Source of the DNA: Burkholderia pyrrocinia
GTDB taxonomy: Bacteria > Pseudomonadota > Gammaproteobacteria > Burkholderiales > Burkholderiaceae
Length of the DNA: 64,000 bases
Assembly: GCF_001028665.1 (NCBI RefSeq)
Contig: NZ_CP011504.1
Span: 806,001-870,000, forward strand
Direction: 5' to 3'
Under the pieces are notes generated by a model. It saw nothing but the letters and a program-made list of their open reading frames with translations. It had not been told where the DNA came from and ran no database searches. Below are positions 44,938 through 53,144 of the stretch, piece after piece. The position numbers were made by a program, and so were the translations under genes. How positions within the stretch are numbered: position 1 is the stretch's first letter; each line of letters begins with the position of its first letter.

Positions 44938-45465
44938 TTACGGAGCCGCTGCCGCGACCGGCTCGAACACCATCACGAGATCGCCGCTGTAGCTGCCGTT
45001 GGTGGTCTGGGTGCCGACTTGCGTGGGCGAATCGACGTTGATCTTCAGGTTGTGAATTTCGTCGAAGCCGCCGTTGCCCGCGGTCGTTTGCGTGATCTTC
45101 TGCTGCGCGCCGAACTTGACTTCGGAGTCGCCTGCCTGGCTGGTCAGTTGAACCTTGGCGTTCTTCATTTCGTAGTAGCCGCTCGACAGCTTCAGCGGCT
45201 GCGCCAGCGAAATGTTGAATTCAGGGTTCTTCGTCCACACGCGAACCGGCAGCGTCTTCGAGAACTTCGTCTGCGTGTAGTCGTTGGCGTCGAGTTCTTC
45301 CGTGCTGTACCAGGTCGAGCCGTCCGGCTTCGACACGAAGATGCCGTCGTTGATCTGCGCGGTCAGCGTGATTTTCTTCGACACGGGATCGGCTTGTGCC
45401 GTATGTGCCATGCCGAACAGTGCGCCAGTTACGCCCAGTGCCAGAACGAGTTTGCTGAGTTTCAT
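44938..45465 (-). CDS. CS1-type major pilin (cable-pilus-like)
   Basis: 175-residue precursor with signal ending AQA (about residue 25). The mature protein starts DPVSKKITLTAQIND, has the N-terminal alternating hydrophobic donor strand, and ends SYSGDLVMVFEPVAAAAP. It contains no Cys, as in class 5 (CFA/I, CS1, Cbl) pilins. First gene of the operon and followed by a terminator, as expected of the most abundant subunit. The start at 45465 has a weak AGAGA site. It is too divergent from CblA to be given that name. Confidence 0.85.
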   Translation of the reverse strand: MKLSKLVLALGVTGALFGMAHTAQADPVSKKITLTAQINDGIFVSKPDGSTWYSTEELDANDYTQTKFSKTLPVRVWTKNPEFNISLAQPLKLSSGYYEMKNAKVQLTSQAGDSEVKFGAQQKITQTTAGNGGFDEIHNLKINVDSPTQVGTQTTNGSYSGDLVMVFEPVAAAAP

Positions 45466-45621
45466 CGAATGATCTCTATTTAAAAATTGCGTTTCAGGAA
45501 TCGAATTGCGATGAATTAATCGGAATTCGATGCGTGGAAGATCAATTCCACTAACGCTATTTTCGATGACTCGTACCGGGCGTGATATAGGACGAATTTT
45601 AATCAACCGGCTAAATGTGTT

Positions 45622-45633
45622 CGTACTTGTACG
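45622..45633. promoter_or_regulatory. Inverted repeat CGTACTTGTACG upstream of CS1 pilin
   Basis: CGTAC-TT-GTACG lies 157 bases upstream of the pilin start in an AT-rich region. The same GTACTTGTAC core occurs upstream of the other pilin operon at 48657-48668 with changed but still pairing flanks. Candidate regulator site, perhaps for the RcsB-like regulator at 57.9 kb (inferred). Confidence 0.5.
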
Positions 45634-45929
45634 AAAATACGAAATCTGTCTTTTTAAACCGTTGATTGTTAGATGGATATGACAATTTTCGATCGAGATG
45701 GCGACCAAGCCCTCGCTTCGGCCGCTCGCCAGGCCGCCTGTGCAGGCCTTTTGGGCCAATCACCCTGCGCCCGGACCTGCCGTGCCTGTTTCAAATGACC
45801 GGCGTCGTGCCGGCGTTCTTATGCCAGCTACGTACGCTCGGAATACGACGGCATACATGTAGCTAGAGCCGAATACCGTCGGAAGCGGATTGCTGGGTCG
45901 CCATCCAGACCAGGGCGAATCAAGGCTCG

Positions 45930-46175
45930 ACCGGATGCGCCGATACGTGCCGCTGGGGCGCGGGATTTCATCGCACGATACGTTCGGTCGGGTATTCGCA
46001 GCGCTCGATCCGCTGGAGTTCGAAGCCTGTTTCGTTCGCTGGATGCGAGGGCTCTGTCAGGCGCTGGTCGATGAAGTCGGTCGCCATCGACGAAAAAAGC
46101 GTGCGGGGCTCGCGCAGCGCGAGTCAGCGCGGCATCCACCTCGTTTCGGCATGGGCAGGCAGAAGCGCATCAGTG
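45930..46175 (+). pseudogene. ISAs1-family transposase fragment, frameshifted
   Basis: The reading GISSHDTFGRVFAALDPLEF followed by EACFVRWMRGLCQAL is the well-known ISAs1 (H-repeat) transposase segment. The next conserved block, VAIDEKSVRGSRS and GIHLVSAWAG, continues in another frame, showing one frameshift near 46075. Both ends of the element are missing. No inverted repeats were identified. It marks past insertion activity in the gap between fimbrial operons. Confidence 0.85.
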
Positions 46176-46257
46176 TCTGCGAGGCGTGTATCGGGATGTT
46201 TAACAGCTATGCACGGCACAGCGGCCATCATCCCCGGCCGACGATCAATACTCCGGA

Positions 46258-47157
46258 TTATTTTCCCGCCATGCGCGAGCCCGGTCCGTCATCCGTCGAC
46301 AGCCGTCCGAGCGCTAGCCGGACGGCCTCCTCGGTCGAATCCCACACGCGTTTCAATGCTTTCGGACCACCGTCCCGCATCGCGTGTTCGGCACGCGCAC
46401 ACGCATCACGTGCATCTACATCACCCGCTAGCGCGAAGCCGCCGCGCATCGAATGCAGTTCGATGCGAAGCGTATCGGCGTCGCCGCTCGCGAGCGCGTC
46501 GCCGATCGCCGCGAGCGAATACAGCGTCGCTTCGTGAAGCGTGCGCCGCACTTCGTCGGCCATCGCGGGCGCGACAGGCCCTCGCCCGTGCACCGGCGCG
46601 GGCAACGCCGCGTCGAGCGCCTCGATCGACAGCAGCTTGAGCACGACCTCCACCGCGCCGGCCTGTTCGCAGCGCCGGCGATCCTCGTCGGTCGCGTGTG
46701 CCGTCATCGCGATCACCTGCTCGCGCAGGAAGTTCGCGAGCGCGAAGCCGTCGAGTTCCGGCATGCCGAGATCGGTCAGCACGACGTCGTACGGACGCTC
46801 GAAGAAGGCACGCATCGCCTCGATGCCGTTCGAAACGATCGTGGCGTCGTAGCCCAACGCGTCGAGCTGGTCGCGCAGCAGTGATTCGTAAACTTGATCG
46901 CGTTGCTGGCGAGGTTCGAGACCAGTTGCCGCAGCCGTGTCGGGTCGCCCACGTAACCATCGGCGAGATCCGGGGCGATGCGGCATGTAAGCGTGAGGTT
47001 TTTCGCATCCGCGAGCGGGCGAAAGATCGCGGCCACGTCGTTCACGACACGATGCAGGTCAAACGGAATGCTTTCCAGCGCCATCTGGTTCGACTCGGCC
47101 TTCGACAGGTCGAGCACGTCGTTGATCACGCGCAGCAGCGCATTGGACGACGACATG
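46258..47157 (-). pseudogene. Truncated hybrid sensor kinase (HisKA middle to Hpt)
   Basis: A decayed second copy of the hybrid kinase at 54.6-57.7 kb. From the junction at 47157 it reads [20 protein letters not shown] through AIKFT. It then jumps by an internal deletion to [19 protein letters not shown] of the receiver and continues through DLGMPELDG and the Hpt motif [12 protein letters not shown] to the C-terminus. The deletion removes most of the ATPase domain and the receiver start and shifts the frame; a further five-residue deletion lies in the receiver. The N-terminal sensor half is absent. DNA identity to the intact gene is high but clearly not complete. Confidence 0.88.
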
Positions 47158-48099
47158 ATGCAGGGTTTTGTCTGGATCGCGCTGGCCGCCGCATGGCGGC
47201 GCGCGCCCGGCGACGGCCAACTGGCCCGCGACGTGCTCGCTTCGCTCGTCATCGGCCATGTCGCCGTGTCGATGCTGTTCGAGCCCGATCTCGGCAGTTA
47301 TACGCGCCACTTGTCGAGCGAAGCGCTGTTGCGTCCTCACTGGCTGAACACAACGACGGCAGCGCCCGACTATCTCGTCAAGTCGTTGTTGTTCATCCCG
47401 TACGTGAAGGAAAACGGCCATTGGGGGCCGCTGAATCTCAACGGCTGGACGCTCGAATACGAGATGCTGTTCTATCTCGTCGTCGCGGCCGCGCTCGGCT
47501 GCGCGCGCGCGCGTCATGCGACCGTGTCCGCCGCGCTGACGCTTGCGTTGCTGTGCGCATGCGTGGCCGCTGTCGACCCGTCTGGCACTACCGTCGTCGG
47601 CCATCTCGGACAGCCGTTCGTGCTGGAATTCGGTCTCGGTGTCGTCGCGCACGGCGTGCTGCAAGCCGGCATCGCGAAGTGGGTCGCCGCGCCCGTATGG
47701 GCTGCCGTCGCCGTCGCCGCCATCGCGGCGATTCCGTTGCTGCAGATGCACTACGGCACACCGGATGGGTTCGCGCGGGTCGTGCTGTGGGGTGGCCCCG
47801 CGTTCGTGCTGATCGTCGCGCTGGTCAAGCTCGACAGCCGAGGTTGGACGATCGCGAGCCGCACAGCGGCCGCGCTCGGTGCTGCCAGCTATTCGATCTA
47901 TCTGATCCATCCCTACGTGATCGGCGTGGCCGGCAAGCTCGCCGGACTGCGCGGCGATCCGCGCACGGGGGCGGGCCTTGGCGCCGCGTGTGCGGTCCTC
48001 GGCGTGGCCTGCGTCTGCGGTTACGTCTGTCACGTATGGATCGAGAGACCGATGTTGAAGGCGTTGAACCTGAGATTCCTGCGCGCGCGGCGCGGCTGA
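47157..48099 (+). pseudogene. Wzy-acyltransferase chimera, truncated
   Basis: Begins MQGFVWIALAAAWRRAPGDG, the 3' part of the Wzy-like gene. It runs to SYTRHLSS and then jumps into the acyltransferase at ALLRPHWLNTT, skipping the polymerase C-terminus and about 90 residues of the acyltransferase including its catalytic His. The rest of the acyltransferase is open to a stop at 48099. The jump lies in a shared GCTGCTG/GCTGTTG run. The central part is nearly identical to 37.9-38.4 kb; the C-terminus (RFLRARRG) differs. Lacking its own start region, it is unlikely to be functional. Confidence 0.85.
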
Positions 48100-48190
48100 A
48101 TCGGCGCCGCGATCGCAAGCAGGACGCGACAAGGCCGGGCCTGGCTTGCCGCCCCGGCTGTCGCGGCGACAGATCGGGCCAATACTCAAA

Positions 48191-48337
48191 CTATCGATCG
48201 ATATCCGTCACCGGCGAATCTGCCCGGCCGACGCGCGCGAGCTGGCCCGGATTCTTCACGACGCGCCCCGTCAACGAACGCGGCACGCCCGGATACATGC
48301 TGAACCCGTCGATGTTCGACACATCGGGGCGATTTTC
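48191..48337 (-). pseudogene. Fimbrial chaperone C-terminal fragment
   Basis: The minus-strand reading NIDGFSMYPGVPRSLTGRVV followed by KNPGQ matches the end of the chaperone at 38989-39660 (DDFNVYPGVPLPVHGRVVKIPG). Only the last 45 or so codons remain. It sits in the same place relative to the acyltransferase copy as the intact chaperone does, so both belong to a duplicated block. Confidence 0.8.
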
Positions 48338-48365
48338 AGCGCGCGGATACGCGCGTGGCGACCGG

Positions 48366-48550
48366 CGACATCCAGTCGAATCAGACTCGCAGGTCAAGAC
48401 GATCGTCACGCATTTCGGGATGACGCGCGTACTAGCGCAGGAAAGCCGGGTGAACGACTGCGACGCCGTGTACGACGGCGTCTGAAACATGCGGATGTCG
48501 CAGACGATGGGCGCCAACGTGCTGCTAGCTCCGGACGGCTTCGAGAGCAG
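48366..48550 (+). pseudogene. ACC deaminase/D-cysteine desulfhydrase-like fragment
   Basis: Across frameshifts and a stop this reads IQSNQT, then VKTIVTHFGMTRVLAQESRV, NDCDAVYDGV, MRMSQTMGANVLLAPDGFE. It follows the acdS product ([20 protein letters not shown]... to [12 protein letters not shown]). It has an in-frame TGA near 48483 and lacks both ends, including the PLP lysine. It is a decayed piece of an acdS-family gene about 30 kb from the intact acdS. Confidence 0.75.
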
Positions 48551-48656
48551 CAATCTCCGAAGGCCGTCGTCGTCAAATCCGATTTCCGCCCCGTCGCGCC
48601 CCCGAAATTTAACAAATCATGCGGGTTGCATAACAATCCTCGCCCCCCGTGAGATT

Positions 48657-48668
48657 AGTACTTGTACT
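48657..48668. promoter_or_regulatory. Inverted repeat AGTACTTGTACT upstream of FimA-type operon
   Basis: AGTAC-TT-GTACT lies 379 bases upstream of the pilin start. It shares GTACTTGTAC with the site at 45622-45633. The outer pair changes from C/G to A/T but still pairs. The rest of 48551-49046 is AT-rich and holds no supported gene. Confidence 0.45.
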
Positions 48669-49046
48669 ACTCAAAAGAACCCGAATTTAGCGTTCGTCCC
48701 ATTTATTGCGATGTCGCATATCTGGAAAATACGTATCGAGATGCACGCAGTTGAGATCGTCTCGTGTTCGCCTCGGCAACGCGATCATGAACGATATCGA
48801 GCCGTTCAAGTTTTCGGGGTGCCTTGATCTGGCAGACAAGACAGGGATCCGCAAGTTCGATATCAAGTAGTCGTCCAGTCGAGTTTTTTGGCCCTGCCAA
48901 ACTGGTGGGGATTCCATTAATTTCAGTTTGGAGAGGTTTCGCATAACACATAGATACGCAGTTGTTTAGTTGTACAAAAAATGTGGCGGCATGAATCCGA
49001 CCGGACGAGCGCCGCTGAAAATTCTCTTTCAACGAGTGAACTAGAA

Positions 49047-49640
49047 ATGAAAAAAATTGCAATGATGATGTCGGTAGCCGGGTTGGCATTCGCAGCGATG
49101 AACGCTGCCCACGCCGCGGATGGCACGATCAACTTCACGGGCGAGATCGTCGCTGCGTCGTGCAGCATCACGGGCGGCAACGGCACGTCGGTGACCGGCG
49201 GCAAGGGTGACCAGTCGATCGACGTCAAGATGGGCAAGGTCAGCGTGGACGCGCTGGGCAGCACTGCCGGCGGCGGCATCGCGGCCGGTACGGCGATCAA
49301 CCTCAACCTCGATTGCGGTGCGACCGGCAACGGCCTGAACACGGTCAAGGTGCGTTTCGACCCGGCCAGCGGTTCGGGCGTGGACGGCACCAACAACAAG
49401 CTGCTGAAGACCACCGGCACGGCCAAGGGCGTGGGCATCGGTATCTACAACACCGCGGGCACGCTGCTGAACCTGAACGCCAACGAGACGTTCGACGCAC
49501 CGCTGGTCAAGGGCGGCACGGAAGCAGCGCCGACCTACACGGCCAACCTGGCGCTGCGCGCAGGCTACGTGAAGGCAGGCACCGACGTCGAGGCCGGTAC
49601 CGCCAACGGCACGCTGCCGTTCACGCTGACCTACGAGTAA
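49047..49640 (+). CDS. FimA-type major pilin
   Basis: 197-residue precursor, signal to AHA (about 23). The mature part has the two Cys of type 1 pilins (AASCSITGG and LDCGATG) forming the conserved disulfide, the segment GTINFTGEIVAASCSI, and the C-terminal beta-strand ending LPFTLTYE with the penultimate Tyr. It polymerises by donor-strand exchange through the usher downstream. First gene of a four-gene plus-strand operon. Upstream region is AT-rich. Confidence 0.93.
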   Translation: MKKIAMMMSVAGLAFAAMNAAHAADGTINFTGEIVAASCSITGGNGTSVTGGKGDQSIDVKMGKVSVDALGSTAGGGIAAGTAINLNLDCGATGNGLNTVKVRFDPASGSGVDGTNNKLLKTTGTAKGVGIGIYNTAGTLLNLNANETFDAPLVKGGTEAAPTYTANLALRAGYVKAGTDVEAGTANGTLPFTLTYE

Positions 49641-49693
49641 TCCACCTCCGGGCGGGGGAGCGCCCCCGCCCGACCAACAGGATCACATTCGAC

Positions 49694-50410
49694 ATGAAAC
49701 GATTCCACTTTGCCGGGCTGGCCCTGGCCGGCTCGCTGTTGTTGTCTTCGGGCGCTTCGCTCGCTGGCGTCACGCTCGACGGAACCCGCGTCGTGCTGGC
49801 CGCACCGAGCAAGGAGGCGTCGATTCTGGTCCGCAACCGCGCGCCGGCCGACGTGATGATCCAGTCGTGGATGGACGCGAGCGACGGGACGGCGGACGTG
49901 CCGTTCGCGATCACGCCGGCGCTCGGCCGCCTCGGTGCGGAGAAGCAGCAGACGCTGCGCGTCCTCTACTACGGTCAGGGCCTGCCGGTCGATCGCGAGT
50001 CGGTATTCTGGCTCAACGTGCAGGAGATCCCGCAGAAAGCCCAGGGTGACAACACGCTGCAGATCGCCGTGCGTCAGCGCATCAAGTTCTTCTACCGGCC
50101 CGCCGGCCTGTCCGGCAAGGTCGAGGAGGCGCCTGCCCAACTCCGCTGGAAGCTCGTGCAACGCGACGGCCAGGCGCAGCTCGAAGTCAGCAATCCGTCG
50201 GCTTACTTCGTCTCGCTGGCGTCGGTCAACGTGAAAACTGGCGGCCGGGACTATGCCGCGGCCGCCGAGATGGTGCCGCCGTCCGCCACCCGCCATTTTG
50301 CCGTCAAGGATCTGCCGGCCGGCGCTGCCGCGGCGGGCGTCAAGGTTCACTTCGAGTCGATCAACGACTACGGCGCCGTCGAACCGCACGACGGCACCAC
50401 CGCTGGTTGA
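49694..50410 (+). CDS. PapD-like periplasmic chaperone
   Basis: 238-residue chaperone with signal to SLA. Domain 1: VTLDGTRVVLAAPSKEASIL and VLYYGQGLPVDRESVFWLNV, with the conserved Arg/Lys that anchors subunits, and PxxxxxxxFWLNV hallmark. Domain 2 ends VKVHFESINDYGAVEP with the family INDYGA signature. It delivers pilin to the usher. 53 bases after the pilin gene. Confidence 0.95.
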   Translation: MKRFHFAGLALAGSLLLSSGASLAGVTLDGTRVVLAAPSKEASILVRNRAPADVMIQSWMDASDGTADVPFAITPALGRLGAEKQQTLRVLYYGQGLPVDRESVFWLNVQEIPQKAQGDNTLQIAVRQRIKFFYRPAGLSGKVEEAPAQLRWKLVQRDGQAQLEVSNPSAYFVSLASVNVKTGGRDYAAAAEMVPPSATRHFAVKDLPAGAAAAGVKVHFESINDYGAVEPHDGTTAG

Positions 50411-50532
50411 CGCGACCAGCGCGATACATCGTATTCCTCTTCATCTTCGTTATCCCCGGGCTCGTGCCGCGGGGCGGGGCGTGTTCGCGCTTGCGATTCC
50501 GCGCGGGAGGTGAATCAACTTAGAGAAAGGGT

Positions 50533-53040
50533 ATGGAGAACGTCAGAAAGGAAGTGGATATCTGGACGGCCGCGCAGATCGGCGCGCCGTGCCTTGCATT
50601 GCTCGGCCTGGTGTTGCCGGCGCAGGGCCACGCGGTCGAATTCAACGAATCCTTTCTGCGCAAGGGCGAAGGGCCCGTCGAGCTGAGCTACTTCGAGAAG
50701 GGCAGTTCGGTGCTGCCCGGCAGCTATGACGTCGATGTCTACCTGAACCACACCCTCGTCAAGCGCCAGGACGTCGTGTTCCGCGCGGACGCCGACGGCG
50801 CCGTCAAGCCGGCGGTGACCCTCGGGCTGTTGCGTACCGCCGGCGTCAACGTCGCGCGGCTGGAGAAGGACGGGCGCATCGCCGCGGGCGCGGACGACAC
50901 GACGATCGTGGACCTGCCCGCCGTGGCCGACGGTGCTGCGGTGGAGTTCGAGGCCAATACGCTGTCGCTGAACATCAGCTTTCCGCAATTGTATGTGTCG
51001 CGTACCTCGCGCGGTTACGTGGACCAGTCGCTGTGGGACGACGGCATGCCCGCGCTGTACAGCGACTATCAGGTCAGCTACAGCCGCAACGATAGCCACG
51101 GCCACAACAACGAGTACTACTTCGTCGGTTTGCGCAACGGCTTCAATGCCGGCGGCTGGCGTTTCCGCAACGAATCGACGCTCACCGGCACCACGGGTGC
51201 GGGCAGCCGCTTCACCAGCAACCGCACTTACGTCGAGCGCGATATCCGCCGCCTGCGCAGCAAGGTGGCGGCCGGCGAACTGTATACGTCGGGCGACATC
51301 TTCGACAGCGTGCGTTTCGTCGGTGCGCAGATCGGCACCGACCTCGGCATGCTGCCGGACAGCGAAGTCGGCTTCGCGCCAGTCGTGCGCGGGATTGCCG
51401 AGAGCAATGCAGTGGTGGAAGTGCGGCAGAACGGCTACGTGATCTATTCGACGCCGGTGCCGCCGGGCGCGTTCGAGATCACCGACATCTATCCGAGCGG
51501 CTCGAACGGCGACCTCGAAATCAGGATCACCGAGGCCGACGGACGCGTGCGCCGGTTCACCCAGCCGTACTCGTACCTGCCGGTGATGGTGCGGCGCGGC
51601 AGCCTGCGGTACGCGTTTGCCGCCGGCCAGTATCGCGTGCAGGGCCAGTCGAGCCCGAAGTTCACGCAAGGCACGCTGGTGTACGGCGTGTCCGACAACT
51701 TCACCGGCTACGGCGGGATTATTGCCGCCGACAACTACGTGGCGGCCGCCCTCGGTATCGGCATGAACACACGTATCGGCGGCATGTCGCTGGACGTCAC
51801 GACGAGCCGGTCACGCACGTCGGCGGGCACCCGGCAAGGGCAGAGCTTGCGGTTCCTGTATTCGAAGACGCTGTATCCGACCAACACGACGTTCACGATG
51901 GTCGGCTACCGCTATTCGACGGACGGCTACCGTACGTTGAGTCAGCACGTGGAGGACACGGACAGTAAGTACGGGCCGCGCATCGCGCGTCAGAAAAGCC
52001 GCCTGGACGTGAACGTCAACCAGCCGCTCGGCAGCGGCTCGATGTTCGCCGGCGTTGGCGACACGACCTACTGGAACGGCGAAGGGCGCAGCCGGCGCTT
52101 TCAGGTCGGCTACAGCAACAGCTACAGGAACGTCAGCTACAGCGTGTCGGCATCGCACATCCAGGAGTCGGGGCCGTTCGGGCGCCCGGACACGCAGTTC
52201 AGCGTGTCCGTGAGCATTCCGCTGGGCAAGGCGTCGAGTTCGCATCGCCTGTACGCGAACGCGGTGTCGTCGACACGCGGTGACTTCAACGTGCAGACCG
52301 GCGTGTCGGGTTACCTGAACGACAGCAACACCGTCAACTACGGCGTGCAGGCCGGCTACAGCCGCGACGGCGGCGGCTCTGGCGGCGTCAGCGCGGGCTG
52401 GGATACGCCGAACGCGAAGCTGACCGGCAACTTCACGCAGGACCGCTCGGGCCGGCATTTCGATGCGGGCGCATCGGGCTCGGTCGTCGTGCATGGCGGC
52501 GGTGTCACGCTCGGCCAGCCGATCGGCGAGACGTTCGCGGTGGTCCAGGTGCCGAAGGTGCGCGACGTAACGTTCGGTGGAGCGCCGACGGTGCGTACCG
52601 ACCGGCGCGGCTACGCGATCGTGCCGTATCTGCAGCCGTACCGTCAGAATTGGCTGAACATCGATCCGTCGAGCGTCGGCACGCATACGGAGATCACCGA
52701 CAACGCGAAGATGGTGGTGCCCACGCGCGGAGCGATCGTGAAGACCCGCTTCGAAGCGGAGTCGGGCCGGCGCGTGCAGTTCGAGCTGAGCCAGGACGCA
52801 GGCGGCAAGGTGCCGTTCGGCGCGCAGGCGTACGACGCGAAGGGCAAGCTGCTCGGCATGGTGGACAACCAGTCGCGCCTGCTGGTGTTCGGCATCGAGG
52901 ACAAGGGAAGCATCGATGTGCAGTGGGGTAACAACAGCTGCAAGGTGTCCTATCAATTGCCGACGCTGAACAAGGAACTGGCGTACGAGCGTCGGGCGGC
53001 GATGTGCATGCGCGCGGGCACGGTGGTCGGCGCCAAGTGA
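50533..53040 (+). CDS. FimD/PapC-type outer-membrane usher
   Basis: 835-residue usher. Signal to GHA, then the N-domain (VEFNESFLRKGEGPVELSYF, YDVDVYLNHTLVKRQDVVFR). The 24-strand barrel with plug (VPPGAFEITDIYPSGSNGDL, EADGRVRRFTQPYSYLPV) follows. The two C-terminal plug-like domains are present (FEAESGRRVQFELSQDAGGK, ending with conserved Cys in NNSCKVSY and MCMRAG). Full length for the family. Confidence 0.95.
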   Translation: MENVRKEVDIWTAAQIGAPCLALLGLVLPAQGHAVEFNESFLRKGEGPVELSYFEKGSSVLPGSYDVDVYLNHTLVKRQDVVFRADADGAVKPAVTLGLLRTAGVNVARLEKDGRIAAGADDTTIVDLPAVADGAAVEFEANTLSLNISFPQLYVSRTSRGYVDQSLWDDGMPALYSDYQVSYSRNDSHGHNNEYYFVGLRNGFNAGGWRFRNESTLTGTTGAGSRFTSNRTYVERDIRRLRSKVAAGELYTSGDIFDSVRFVGAQIGTDLGMLPDSEVGFAPVVRGIAESNAVVEVRQNGYVIYSTPVPPGAFEITDIYPSGSNGDLEIRITEADGRVRRFTQPYSYLPVMVRRGSLRYAFAAGQYRVQGQSSPKFTQGTLVYGVSDNFTGYGGIIAADNYVAAALGIGMNTRIGGMSLDVTTSRSRTSAGTRQGQSLRFLYSKTLYPTNTTFTMVGYRYSTDGYRTLSQHVEDTDSKYGPRIARQKSRLDVNVNQPLGSGSMFAGVGDTTYWNGEGRSRRFQVGYSNSYRNVSYSVSASHIQESGPFGRPDTQFSVSVSIPLGKASSSHRLYANAVSSTRGDFNVQTGVSGYLNDSNTVNYGVQAGYSRDGGGSGGVSAGWDTPNAKLTGNFTQDRSGRHFDAGASGSVVVHGGGVTLGQPIGETFAVVQVPKVRDVTFGGAPTVRTDRRGYAIVPYLQPYRQNWLNIDPSSVGTHTEITDNAKMVVPTRGAIVKTRFEAESGRRVQFELSQDAGGKVPFGAQAYDAKGKLLGMVDNQSRLLVFGIEDKGSIDVQWGNNSCKVSYQLPTLNKELAYERRAAMCMRAGTVVGAK

Positions 53041-53114
53041 CAGGCGTCCGGAAAGCGCTTCGCGTGACTGTTTTTTAAAGAGCAGGCACTGTCAACGATC
53101 TCGGAGAACGGAAA

Positions 53115-53144
53115 ATGAAATTCATACCAAATCAGGAGTATTGA
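53115..53144 (+). CDS. Nine-codon leader ORF before the adhesin gene
   Basis: ATG at 53115 after GGAGAACGGAAA encodes MKFIPNQEY and stops with TGA at 53142-53144, immediately before the adhesin GTG at 53145. The adhesin ribosome site AGGAG lies inside it. This would couple adhesin translation to the leader. Not an established family; support is positional only. Confidence 0.4.
   Translation: MKFIPNQEY

Noticed and set aside
44938..45465. Naming the pilin CblA
   Set aside because: Only family-level CS1 features are seen; the mature sequence does not resemble remembered CblA closely enough.
48787..48870. 27-codon plus-strand frame (MNDIEPFKFSG...) in the debris zone
   Set aside because: No ribosome site and no known relative.
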